From: Chloroflexota bacterium
GTDB lineage: Bacteria; Chloroflexota; UBA6077; CF-72
Assembly: GCA_019239775.1 (NCBI GenBank)
Contig: JAFAZN010000371.1
Coordinates: 1 to 35,883 of the forward strand
Reading direction: 5' to 3'
Length of the DNA: 35,883 bases
A model generated the notes under the pieces. That model saw only the letters and a program-made list of their open reading frames with translations, had not been told where the DNA came from and searched no databases. Positions 8,255-15,790 of the stretch are shown here, piece by piece (position 1 is the stretch's first letter; each line of letters starts with the position of its first letter). Both the position numbers and the translations under genes were made by a program.

Positions 8255-9854
8255 CTTTCTCGCGCTCCTGCTCGATCAGTACCCTGCGCAAGATCTTGCC
8301 AGTTGCCGACTTCGGGATCACGTCGATCGTCTCCAGGAGTCGAATCTTCTTGTGCGGCGCCACTTTCGCGGCGACAAAGTTCATGATCTCCTCTGGCGCG
8401 GTCGGCGTTTTGAGTACCACGAACGCCTTCGGCACTTCGCCGGCCTCTTCGTCTGGACTCGGGATGACGGCCGCGTCCGCGACGGCGGGATGTCCCAGCA
8501 GAATGGCTTCCAATTCCGCGGGCGCTACCTGCAAGCCCTTGTACTTGATCAGTTCTTTGACGCGATCGACGATGAACACATCGCCATCGGCGTCGACGTA
8601 CCCGACGTCCCCAGTGTGCAGCCAACCTTCAGCGTCAATCGTGGCGGCGGTTGCTTCGGGGCGTCCCAGGTAACCCTGCATCACCAGCGGGCCGCGCACC
8701 CAGATTTCGCCCTGCTGTTCGCGATCGACGGCTTGGCCGGTTGCCGGATCGACTACCAGGCACTCCGCGTTAGGCAGCAGACGGCCGCCCGAGGTCGGCT
8801 TCAGCTGTCCAGGCAGGCACGAGCCGACGTGCGTGGCGCCCGAGACCTCGGTCATGCCGTAGGCCTGAACAAGCTGGGTCCCCAGGCGGTTGGTAAACGC
8901 CTCAGCGGCCGGACCACCCAGCGGTGCCGCTGCCGACAGGGCCCATTTCGCCGTCGACAGATCGTACTTATCGACGATGGGGTGCTTGGAGAGTGCAATC
9001 ACGATCGGCGGTACCAGGTGCAGGTACGTGACGCCGTAGCGCTGGATGTGTTCGAGGTATTGCTCCAGGTCGAAACGCGGCATGTTGACGATCGTTGCGC
9101 CGTGCCGCAGCCCGAAGCTGAGGAACATCATGATGCCGTAGATGTGGAAATACGGCAGGAACGCGAGGAGCGTGTCGTGCTCGCCGGGGAAGACAAGGTC
9201 GGGTCGGCCATCGGCCATGCACAGCTCAGCGACCAGGTTGTGGTGCGTGAGCATGACTCCTTTCGGCAGCCCTGTCGTGCCGCTCGAGTACGGCAGCGCC
9301 ACGAGATCCGTCCTGGGGTCGATGGTGACCTTGGGCGGTTGGTCGCCATGTTCGAGCAGACTCGCGAAGGGCGTCGCACCTTCGGCCTCGCCGAACACGA
9401 GGATCTCGCGCAGCGTTGGCACCTGCCGCGCCGCCTCGAGCGCGTTGCTCATGAACATGGGCACGGTGAGCAGATAGTTGGCTTTCGCGTCGTTGAGCTG
9501 CTGCGCGAGCTCGCGTGACGTGTAGAGCGGGTTGACCGTCGTGGAGATGCCGCCCAGGCTGGCAGTGGCATGGAAGGCGACCGCGTATTCAGGCACGTTC
9601 GGGCTATAGACGCCCAGGACGTCGCCCTTTGCCATACCGTGTGCCGCAAGGCCAGCCGCCGCGCGGCGAACCATTGCCACGAGGTCCGCGTACGTCAGCG
9701 TTCGGCCAGTTGCGCCTTCAATAAGCGCCGCTTTGTCGCCACGCTCCGCCGCTTGCGCGAGCACGAATTCAGGCAGCGAGATCTCGGGAATGTCGACGTC
9801 AGGAAACGTGCTGTGGATGATGCGTTCGGTGCTGTGGACGAGTTCGGCGACCAT
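8244..9854 (-). CDS. Acyl-CoA synthetase (AMP-dependent; 4-coumarate/fatty acid CoA ligase-like)
   Basis: A full-length 536-residue ANL-superfamily enzyme that should activate a carboxylic acid to its acyl-AMP and then CoA thioester. Core motifs are all present: P-loop YSSGTTGLPKGVMLTH, A5 YGMTEVSGATH, A7/A8 GWLHTGDVGYVDADGD and RVKELIKYKGLQVAPAELE, and the catalytic Lys in PKSATGKILRR near the C-terminus. The layout is closest to 4-coumarate-CoA ligase and plant-type medium/long-chain ligases; the substrate cannot be read from sequence. A run of G about seven bases before the ATG makes a good ribosome site. It is monocistronic and diverges from the PPOX-fold gene. Confidence 0.93.
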   Translation of the reverse strand: MVAELVHSTERIIHSTFPDVDIPEISLPEFVLAQAAERGDKAALIEGATGRTLTYADLVAMVRRAAAGLAAHGMAKGDVLGVYSPNVPEYAVAFHATASLGGISTTVNPLYTSRELAQQLNDAKANYLLTVPMFMSNALEAARQVPTLREILVFGEAEGATPFASLLEHGDQPPKVTIDPRTDLVALPYSSGTTGLPKGVMLTHHNLVAELCMADGRPDLVFPGEHDTLLAFLPYFHIYGIMMFLSFGLRHGATIVNMPRFDLEQYLEHIQRYGVTYLHLVPPIVIALSKHPIVDKYDLSTAKWALSAAAPLGGPAAEAFTNRLGTQLVQAYGMTEVSGATHVGSCLPGQLKPTSGGRLLPNAECLVVDPATGQAVDREQQGEIWVRGPLVMQGYLGRPEATAATIDAEGWLHTGDVGYVDADGDVFIVDRVKELIKYKGLQVAPAELEAILLGHPAVADAAVIPSPDEEAGEVPKAFVVLKTPTAPEEIMNFVAAKVAPHKKIRLLETIDVIPKSATGKILRRVLIEQEREKVRS

Positions 9855-9965
9855 ACAAGTGCCCCCCTGATCGGCGGTCGTTTTTGCTGAGAAGTATGCC
9901 GGCCACTGTCAATTGGGTACGCGGCGAGCCGTCCCGCGGATCACGCCCGGCGAAATACTGCGGTT

Positions 9966-10394
9966 GTGGATTTGAGCGACAAACATCGCGAGTTCCTCGA
10001 GAAGCAGCATTCGGCGGCGATGATCACCCTTCGCCGCGACGGTACACCGGTGGCAGTGCGTGTAGGTGTGGCGCTGGTCGATGGCAAGTTGTGGAGCAGT
10101 GGCACGCAGGACCGGGTCAGGACGCGTTGGCTGCGGCGTGATCCACGGTCGACCCTCTTCGTGTTCGACGCGGCGGGCTTCAACTACCTGAACCTCGAAT
10201 GCCGCGTCCGCATCCTGGAGGGTCCAGACGCGCCCCAGCAGAACGTGCGTCTATTCCGCGTGATGCAAAGTCGACCGACGGGCCCGCTCTCCTGGTTCGG
10301 TGGCGAAAAGAATGAGACGGAGTTCCTGCAAACGATGCGCGACGAGAAGCGGCTGATCTACGAGTTCGAACCGCTGCGTGCCAGCAGCTTGTGA
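9966..10394 (+). CDS. PPOX-class (pyridoxamine oxidase-fold) flavin/F420 protein
   Basis: A 142-residue split-barrel protein with the family pattern LEKQHSAAMITLRRDGTPVA, a central KLWSSGTQDRVRTRWLRRDP (cofactor phosphate-binding-type segment) and STLFVFDAAGFNYLNLECRV. The size and pattern fit the F420/FMN-binding PPOX-class proteins common in Actinobacteria and Chloroflexota; F420 use is plausible because an LLM-class oxidoreductase is encoded in the same window, but cofactor choice is inference. It starts with GTG at 9966. Its end overlaps the convergent CrtI-like gene by 37 bases. Confidence 0.8.
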   Translation: MDLSDKHREFLEKQHSAAMITLRRDGTPVAVRVGVALVDGKLWSSGTQDRVRTRWLRRDPRSTLFVFDAAGFNYLNLECRVRILEGPDAPQQNVRLFRVMQSRPTGPLSWFGGEKNETEFLQTMRDEKRLIYEFEPLRASSL

Positions 10395-11992
10395 CGCAAG
10401 ATGGCTCTGGCGGCGTTATGGCCTGGTGCGCCGGTGACCCCGCCGCCCGGGTGTGTGCCTGAGCCACACAAGTACAGGCCGCGGATTGGCGTCGCGTAAC
10501 GCGCCCAGCCCGCAACAGGCCGAAACGCAAAGAGCTGGTCCAACCGCAGATCGCCGTGGAAGATATTGCCGCCGGTGAGGGCGTAGTCCTTCTCGAGATC
10601 CAGCGGCGACAGCGCATGCACGTGCTCGATAGCGCCGCGAATGTTCGGCGCGTACTGCTCCAGCAGCGCGATGCAACGCTCGACAAACGCGGCCTTGGTC
10701 GCATCATCCCATTGCCCATTTCCCAATGCGTACGGCGCGTACTGCGCGAAAATCGACAGAATGTGCTTGCCCGGCGGCGCGAGCGAGGCGTCGTAGGCCG
10801 TCGGAATGGTGATTTCCAGTAGCGGCTCACGCGAGACCGCCCCGTACTTGGCGTCATCCCAGGCACGTTCGAGCGCATCCAGGCTCGCGCAAATATGCGT
10901 GGTGCCGCGGTGCTGTGGTCCGAGCGTGACGCCCGGCAATGCCGAGTAGCTCGGGAGTTCACCTAAAGCCAGGTTGATCTTGAAGCTCGCGCCCGCGCAC
11001 CGATAGCGCTTCACCTGGACGACGAACTCAGCCGGCAGCTCGCGCCGATCGAGGAGTTGCAGGAACGTTCGCTTGGGATCCGCGTTCGACACAACCGCAC
11101 GTGCCTGGAAGTTGCGGCCGTCGCGCAAGGTCACGCCCACTGCCCTGCCATTGCGCACGTCGATGCTGGCCACCTCTGCCTCCGTGACAACTTCCGCGCC
11201 GTGCGCCTCGGCGGAGCGACACAACGCGGCGGTTAGCGCGCCCATCCCGCCTCTGACAAAACCCCACAGGCCGCGCACGCCGCCGACGCCGCCCATCACG
11301 TGGTGCAGCAGCACATACGCCGTCCCTGGCGAGGCCGGGCCGCCGTTGGTCCCAATGACGCCGTCCGTCGCCAGTGCCAGCTTGAGCTGGTCGGACTCGA
11401 ACCAGTCGTCCAGCACTTCGCGGGCAGAGCCTGTGAACATCTGCGCCAGCTCGGCCCATTCGGTCGGCCGTTTCCGCATGAGTTTCCAGGCGAGGCGTGC
11501 GAGTTCTGTGAAGTCCTGCGGGTCGCGTGGCGGAAGGTTCGGCGGCGCCCTGAGCAGCAGCGGCTCGACGAACTGCGCAACGCGCTCGATGAACGCTTCG
11601 TACGCCGGGTAGCGCTCCGCGTCGCTGCGGCTGAATTCGGCAATCGCCTCACAGGTCCGCTGTTGGTCGGAGTACATGAACAGGTACCGGCCGTCGGCGT
11701 ACGGCGCGAAATAGGCCGGTTCTTTGGGCAACACCTCGTACCCAAACCGGCGTAGCTCCAGGTCGCGAACCACGCGCTCCTGCATGAGGCTGACCAGGTA
11801 CGCGGCGGTCGAGACCTTGTAGCCGGGGAACACTGGCTCGGTGACGCACGCCCCGCCGACGACGGCGCGCCGTTCGAGCACGAGCACCTTCCAGCCAGCC
11901 CGCGCCAGATACCCGGCCGTCACCAGCCCGTTGTGCCCCGCCCCGACCACAATCGCGTCGTACACGCTGTCGCAGGCTACCTTCTCAGCCAC
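10358..11992 (-). CDS. CrtI-like FAD-dependent oxidoreductase (phytoene dehydrogenase family)
   Basis: A ~544-residue flavoprotein of the phytoene desaturase/amine oxidase group. The N-terminal dinucleotide-binding fold is DAIVVGAGHNGLVTAGYLA followed by VLVLERRAVVGGACVTE; the C-terminal FAD motif region is PIRGLYLCGSGTHPGGGVTG. The GTG at 11992 is preferred because AAGGA lies about nine bases upstream; an ATG at 12028 would add 12 basic residues. There is no phytoene synthase nearby, and this subgroup (with the long GGACVTE...FPGYKVST segment) is often annotated as a carotenoid enzyme without proof, so the substrate is open. A repeat array fills the region upstream. Confidence 0.88.
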   Translation of the reverse strand: MAEKVACDSVYDAIVVGAGHNGLVTAGYLARAGWKVLVLERRAVVGGACVTEPVFPGYKVSTAAYLVSLMQERVVRDLELRRFGYEVLPKEPAYFAPYADGRYLFMYSDQQRTCEAIAEFSRSDAERYPAYEAFIERVAQFVEPLLLRAPPNLPPRDPQDFTELARLAWKLMRKRPTEWAELAQMFTGSAREVLDDWFESDQLKLALATDGVIGTNGGPASPGTAYVLLHHVMGGVGGVRGLWGFVRGGMGALTAALCRSAEAHGAEVVTEAEVASIDVRNGRAVGVTLRDGRNFQARAVVSNADPKRTFLQLLDRRELPAEFVVQVKRYRCAGASFKINLALGELPSYSALPGVTLGPQHRGTTHICASLDALERAWDDAKYGAVSREPLLEITIPTAYDASLAPPGKHILSIFAQYAPYALGNGQWDDATKAAFVERCIALLEQYAPNIRGAIEHVHALSPLDLEKDYALTGGNIFHGDLRLDQLFAFRPVAGWARYATPIRGLYLCGSGTHPGGGVTGAPGHNAARAILRHKLLARSGSNS

Positions 11993-12044
11993 AGCGGACG
12001 TCCTTCTCGCGCGCGCGCGCTTTCGCACCCCATGTCGTGCCGCC

Positions 12045-12242
12045 GATCACGGAGTGTGTCCGCCCATCACGGACTGATGTCCCTCCCCACGGAGTGATGC
12101 ATCCCCATGGAGTGTGTCCGCCCATCACGGAGTGTGTCCCCCTCTCGCGGGAGTTGGTCCTCTCCTCACGGAGTGTGTCTGCCCATCACGGAGTGTGTCC
12201 GCCCATCACAGGAATGTGTCCCCATCACGGAGTGTGTCTGCC
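12045..12242. repeat. Tandem array of ten ~20-bp units
   Basis: About ten degenerate copies of a unit like CATCACGGAGTGTGTCCGCC follow head to tail. GGAGTG-type cores lie near 12051, 12071, 12091, 12109, 12129, 12150, 12170, 12190, 12210 and 12229, a spacing of 18-21 bases. There are no unique spacers, so it is not a CRISPR. It lies between the divergent CrtI-like and monooxygenase-like genes. Two further units of the same family occur near 13.9 kb. Frames open through it are an artefact of the repeat. Confidence 0.9.
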
Positions 12243-12330
12243 TGAACGTGCTCACCTACTGGGGTTCGGCGTACATCCCAGCCGGATCTTCAACCTTGTG
12301 GTGCGCGCAGTGGCGTATCCTGCCGCTCGT

Positions 12331-12639
12331 ATGATTGCTCTCTTCGTCTCGCTCAAGGTCAAACCCGATCAGCGCGACCGGTTTCTCAGCGCCGCCGAAG
12401 ATGACTCCATCTGCTCCGTTCGCGACGAAGGCGGCGGTTGCCTGCGCTTCGACGTCTACCAGGACCAGCAAGACGAAAACCGCTTCTTCTTCCACGAGGT
12501 CTATCGCGACGCGGCCGCGCTTGACGCCCACCGAACCATGCCGCACTTCGCGCGCTGGAGCGAAGCGAGCCGCGAAGTCCTGGTTGAGCCGCCGAGCCGC
12601 GAGCTGGTGAACGTTCTGTTCCCGCGCAACTACAAGTAA
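12331..12639 (+). CDS. Antibiotic-biosynthesis-monooxygenase-like (YgiN-type) protein
   Basis: A 102-residue dimeric alpha/beta-barrel (ABM domain) protein: IALFVSLKVKPDQRDRFLSA, then GGGCLRFDVYQDQQDENRFF, FFHEVYRDAAALDAHRTMPH and FARWSEASREVLVEPPSREL follow the family pattern closely. Such proteins act on quinols or other small aromatic compounds or are of unknown function. The ATG at 12331 starts the conserved part; the open frame reaches back into the repeat array, which is not coding. TATCCT lies nine bases before the ATG and there is no ribosome site, which fits a leaderless message. Confidence 0.87.
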   Translation: MIALFVSLKVKPDQRDRFLSAAEDDSICSVRDEGGGCLRFDVYQDQQDENRFFFHEVYRDAAALDAHRTMPHFARWSEASREVLVEPPSRELVNVLFPRNYK

Positions 12640-12677
12640 GCGCCGACGCGACCTCCCCTGAATGGAGGAGCAACGCT

Positions 12678-12695
12678 CCCCCAACCTGGTGGGGG
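12678..12695 (+). terminator. Short GC hairpin, possible terminator
   Basis: CCCCCA and TGGGGG form a six-base-pair stem with a six-base loop, 38 bases after the monooxygenase-like stop. No T tract follows, so termination is uncertain. Confidence 0.3.
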
Positions 12696-12728
12696 TCCAA
12701 TCCCGGGCCGATGCCGAAAGGCCCACTC

Positions 12729-13067
12729 ATGCTCGCCAGCTTCGGTCTGGCCGTCAACGTGTTCCTGTGGGGAGTACCAGGCATGGTCGCCGCCGCGGGC
12801 GCATCACACCTGGTTTTACCCAACTACACACTGAGTATTTCGGAAGGGCTTACGGGCCTCGAGCAGACCTCAGGCCCAACGCCGAGTCTCGAAGACGCGT
12901 TGATGAAGCTGATCGGTGCCGAGTCGGACGCTCTCCAGGTCGCCGGCGCCGGCCTGCAGCAACCCACGCCACCAGATCTGGCCTCACGCGCCAATGCGGC
13001 TGGCGTGCAGGTCGAGGACGCGGTGCTTACCTACGTGCGCGCCGCACAGCAGGTTGTCTCGCGCTAG
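12729..13067 (+). CDS. Small exported protein of unknown function
   Basis: A 112-residue protein with a signal peptide (LASFGLAVNVFLWGVPGMVA, cleavage near the Ala-Ala-Ala-Gly) and a short mature part with no Cys and an Ala/Gln-rich helical C-terminus. The ATG at 12729 is chosen because AAAGG sits seven bases before it; an in-frame ATG at 12711 would add six residues. It follows the monooxygenase-like gene by ~90 bases. Its stop overlaps the stop of the convergent TIM-barrel gene at CTAG, as at 1395. No family recognised. Confidence 0.65.
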   Translation: MLASFGLAVNVFLWGVPGMVAAAGASHLVLPNYTLSISEGLTGLEQTSGPTPSLEDALMKLIGAESDALQVAGAGLQQPTPPDLASRANAAGVQVEDAVLTYVRAAQQVVSR

Positions 13068-13888
13068 CAGTACGCGAGGTAGCGGTCCTTAATCAGGGCT
13101 AGCACCTCGTCGCCGGGCATGTCCCACACCGCGCGGTTGAAGATTTCGACCTCAACCGGCCCGGTGTAGCCCGCGGCGTCGACCGCTTCACGCAAGCGGC
13201 GCACCTCGATCAGCCCGTCGCCCATCACTCCGCGGCCCAGCACGTGATCGGGCGGCGGGGCCAGCCAGTCACTGACGTGGCAGCCCACGATGCGCTTGCC
13301 TTCGCCGGCCCTGGCGATCTCGACGTAGACCTCTGGGTCCCACCACACGTGGTAGACGTCCACGGCTACGCCGACAAAATCAGAGCTGATTCGCTCGGCC
13401 ATGGTGTTCGCCTGTGCCAGCGTCACGACGACCGAACGGTCGCCCGCGAACATGGGGTGCAGTGGCTCGATGGCGAGCCGCACGCCGCGTTCGGCGGCGT
13501 ATGGCAGGATCGCGCAGATGCCGTCTTCCACTTGGCGGCGGGCCCGGTCGATATCGCGATCGGCGGGTGGGCCGCTCACCAGCACCAGGACGGGTGCGCC
13601 GACTTCGGCTGCCTCGTCGATGGCGCGCCGGTTGTCGTCGATGCGCGCGTCGCGCTCGGCCCGGGTTGCCGCTGGAAAGAAACCGCCGCGGCAGAGGCTC
13701 GACGGCTTGATCCCCGCGTCCCGCAGGTGCTGCGCGGTAGCCGAGACGCCTAAGGCCTGAAGCTTGTCGCGCCACAAGCCGATCCGGCCGATGCCCGCCC
13801 GAGCGCAGCCAGCAATAGTCTGGCGCATATCCCAGCGCTGGATAGTGGCCTGGTTCAAACTGAGCCGCTCAAGCCGCGGCTCACTCAC
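13064..13888 (-). CDS. Sugar phosphate isomerase/epimerase (xylose isomerase-like TIM barrel)
   Basis: A 274-residue AP-endonuclease-2/IolE-type TIM barrel. Family features are the N-terminal strand LSLNQATIQRWDMRQTIAGC, VLVLVSGPP, the metal-site Glu in GVRLAIEPLHPMF, the Asp/His pair in VGVAVDVYHVWWDP, the His in IVGCHVSDWL and the Glu in YTGPVEVEIFN. The likely reaction is isomerisation or epimerisation of a sugar or keto-sugar; the exact substrate cannot be read. It lies just downstream of the DUF993 gene (48-base gap) in the same direction, so the two form an operon. The start is GTG. Confidence 0.88.
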   Translation of the reverse strand: MSEPRLERLSLNQATIQRWDMRQTIAGCARAGIGRIGLWRDKLQALGVSATAQHLRDAGIKPSSLCRGGFFPAATRAERDARIDDNRRAIDEAAEVGAPVLVLVSGPPADRDIDRARRQVEDGICAILPYAAERGVRLAIEPLHPMFAGDRSVVVTLAQANTMAERISSDFVGVAVDVYHVWWDPEVYVEIARAGEGKRIVGCHVSDWLAPPPDHVLGRGVMGDGLIEVRRLREAVDAAGYTGPVEVEIFNRAVWDMPGDEVLALIKDRYLAYC

Positions 13889-13896
13889 ACCTCACC

Positions 13897-13928
13897 CCAC
13901 GGAGTGATGTCGCCCGCGGAGTGATGCA
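13897..13928. repeat. Two further ~20-bp units of the 12.05-kb repeat
   Basis: Two ACGGAGTGATG/GCGGAGTGATG-type units fill the gap between the TIM-barrel and DUF993 genes. The 12-base core CACGGAGTGATG also occurs in the array at 12.09 kb, on the same strand. Confidence 0.7.
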
Positions 13929-13936
13929 CCCGAACC

Positions 13937-15112
13937 TCACCCATTGATCCCCGCCAGCGCGAGCACCTGTCGCATGCGCCGAACCGCCAATTCGGGATCG
14001 CGCAGCAATCGCGCTTTGTCCGCCAGTCTGAACACCTTGCCAAGATGCACGATCGATCGTGCACTCTCCTGCCCGCCAACCATCCGAAAATGGCTGTGGT
14101 ACCCATTCAGGTAGGCCAGAAAAACCACGCCGGTTTTGTAAAACCGCGTGGGCGCGGCAAAGATCTGGCGTGAGAGCGCCACGGTAGGCTCAAAGATCTG
14201 GCGATACCGTAAAGAGTCACCATCATCCAGCGCACCAAGAGCGGCCGCTGCCGCCGGCGCAATGGCATCGAAGATGCCGAGCAGTGCATTGCTGCACCCA
14301 CGGTCATCGCCGAAAATGAGTTCGGGATAGTTGAAGTCATCGCCGGTGTACATGCGCACCCCGGCTGGCAGCCGCCGCCGCAGTTCGATTTCGCGCCGCA
14401 TGTCCAGCAGCGAGACTTTGATGCCATCGATCCTGGATGCGTTTGCGCCGATGACCTCCATGCATGTGATCGATGCACGGTCGAGATCAGTCGTGCCCCA
14501 GTACCCGCCGAGTTGCGGATCGAACATGTCGCCGAGCCAGTGGATGATGACCGGCTCCTTCACCTGCGAAAGCACCCGCGCATAGACGTGCACGTAATCC
14601 TCAGGCCGCCGAGCGCTCGCGGCGAGTGCGCGACTGGCCATCAGGATGATGCGTCCGCCATGCCGTTCCACGAACTCGCACTGCTCCATGTACGCGGCCA
14701 CGATGTGATCGAGCGTGTAGGTGCCCGGCGGGAGATGATCGGTTCCCGCGCCGCACGCAATTCGGTCTGCGACGCCGATGGCCCGGGCTTCGGCGAGAGA
14801 GCGCCGAATCAGCTCTTGGCTAGCGGGCCAATCCAGGCCCATGCTGCGCTGGGCGGTGTCCATGGCTTCGGCCAGGGACAGGCCGAGGTCCCACAGGTGG
14901 CGTCGATATGCCAGCGTGGCGTCCCAGTCCACGGCGGCCTCGAGCCAGGGGTCGTTGGCCGCCAGTGGGTCAGCCACCACGTGAGCGGCGGCAAAGGCGA
15001 TGCGGCTCCGGGCGGGTGCCGCTTGCTCAGGCCACGGCGAGGCCTCACCGACCTCATAGCGCTCCAGCGTGCCGTCCGTGCGCGGCAGCGTGATCTCTAT
15101 GGAAGTGATCAA
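13937..15112 (-). CDS. Dihydrodipicolinate synthase family protein (DUF993)
   Basis: A 391-residue aldolase-like TIM-barrel protein of the DUF993 family, which is distantly related to the DapA/N-acetylneuraminate lyase group. Typical segments are AFAAAHVVADP, LAYRRHLWDLGLSLAEAMDT, CGAGTDHLPPG, VIIHWLGDMFDPQLGGYWG, DGIKVSLLDMRRE with the Lys in the Schiff-base position, and VRMYTGDDFNYPELI. DUF993 genes are often found with a sugar isomerase/epimerase-type TIM barrel and a Gfo/Idh dehydrogenase; here the isomerase follows at once, but no dehydrogenase is present. It is likely part of a sugar or inositol-type catabolic route (inference). Confidence 0.88.
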   Translation of the reverse strand: MITSIEITLPRTDGTLERYEVGEASPWPEQAAPARSRIAFAAAHVVADPLAANDPWLEAAVDWDATLAYRRHLWDLGLSLAEAMDTAQRSMGLDWPASQELIRRSLAEARAIGVADRIACGAGTDHLPPGTYTLDHIVAAYMEQCEFVERHGGRIILMASRALAASARRPEDYVHVYARVLSQVKEPVIIHWLGDMFDPQLGGYWGTTDLDRASITCMEVIGANASRIDGIKVSLLDMRREIELRRRLPAGVRMYTGDDFNYPELIFGDDRGCSNALLGIFDAIAPAAAAALGALDDGDSLRYRQIFEPTVALSRQIFAAPTRFYKTGVVFLAYLNGYHSHFRMVGGQESARSIVHLGKVFRLADKARLLRDPELAVRRMRQVLALAGING

Positions 15113-15136
15113 GTCCCTGCGGAAAAGAGTAGTTGT

Positions 15137-15427
15137 TTACTCCATCGGTGCGCTCGCGAAGATCCCAGGCGTGGACGAGACGATCGGTCCCTCACCCGCA
15201 TGGTCGTTGGTCGCGCCTGTCGCCGGCAGGTCCCAGCCCTCCAGCGGCAACCCACCGTCGCTAGCGCTGAACGGCACGATGTCGCTGCTACGACCACCCG
15301 CGTGCAGTTCCATATGCACGTGCGCAAGTCCGTTGTTGCCGACCATACCGGGCGCATCAACTGATCCGAGCAGTTGCCCGCGTGAGACCTTCTCGCCCCG
15401 CGACTGCAGGGACGGGCACCGAGGCGT
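15137..15427 (-). pseudogene. Remnant of an M23-type peptidase (C-terminal end)
   Basis: The minus-strand frame reads CPSLQSRGEKVSRGQLLGSV, then NGLAHVHMELHAGG, which matches the end of a lysostaphin/M23 metallopeptidase domain (usual form: G..V..GQ.IG.vG.tG...G.HLHfE). It then runs out in an unrelated-looking 40-residue tail to a TAA at 15137. Upstream the same frame is closed by TGA at 15428-15430, and no N-terminal metal-binding half (HxxxD) is present before the DUF488 gene. It is therefore a truncated copy, not a working gene. A frame starting at the internal ATG (15346) would keep only part of the fold. Confidence 0.6.
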
Positions 15428-15436
15428 TCAAAAACC

Positions 15437-15790
15437 TCAGGCTTCGGTGAGCATTGCCAGCAACGTCACTCGATGGCAGTGCTCCTCGGGCGGCATGCGC
15501 TCGTAGCAGAACAACGTCACGCGGCCGTGCTCACGCTCCATGCGGCGCAGATGCTCGACTACGTGGGGCCGGTCGTGCAGGATCTCGCGGCGATAGCGTG
15601 CTTCGAACTCGTCCCACGGCAAACCCTCGTGGTGGTACGCGTTGAGCAGCTCGCGCGTTGGTGCGGCGTCTTTCATCCAAACGTCGATGCGCTGCTTGCG
15701 AATGCCCCGCGGCCAGAGGCGCATGATCAACACCCGCAGCCCGGTGTTCTCGGGCTCGGGTTCGTAGATGCTCGCGTGCGCAAAACTCAC
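15437..15790 (-). CDS. DUF488 family protein
   Basis: A 117-residue protein with the clear DUF488 core RVLIMRLWPRGIRKQRIDVW followed by PTRELLNAYHHEG, WDEFEARYRREI and VTLFCYERMPPEEHCHRVTL; the C-terminal Cys/His pair is conserved in the family. The function of DUF488 is not established. The GTG at 15790 is chosen: it overlaps the stop of the upstream SH3 gene as GTGA, giving a typical family length and translational coupling; the longer open frame only shadows the neighbour. No metal or redox partner lies near. Confidence 0.85.
   Translation of the reverse strand: MSFAHASIYEPEPENTGLRVLIMRLWPRGIRKQRIDVWMKDAAPTRELLNAYHHEGLPWDEFEARYRREILHDRPHVVEHLRRMEREHGRVTLFCYERMPPEEHCHRVTLLAMLTEA

Noticed and set aside
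8352..9518. 388-residue plus-strand reading
   Set aside because: Antisense shadow of the acyl-CoA ligase, which has all catalytic motifs.
10358..11992. Carotenoid biosynthesis locus
   Set aside because: A CrtI-like enzyme alone, with no phytoene synthase or cyclase nearby, does not support a carotenoid pathway here.
12045..12242. CRISPR array
   Set aside because: The units follow directly with no unique spacers, the repeats are degenerate, and no cas genes are present. The same applies to 33954-34229.
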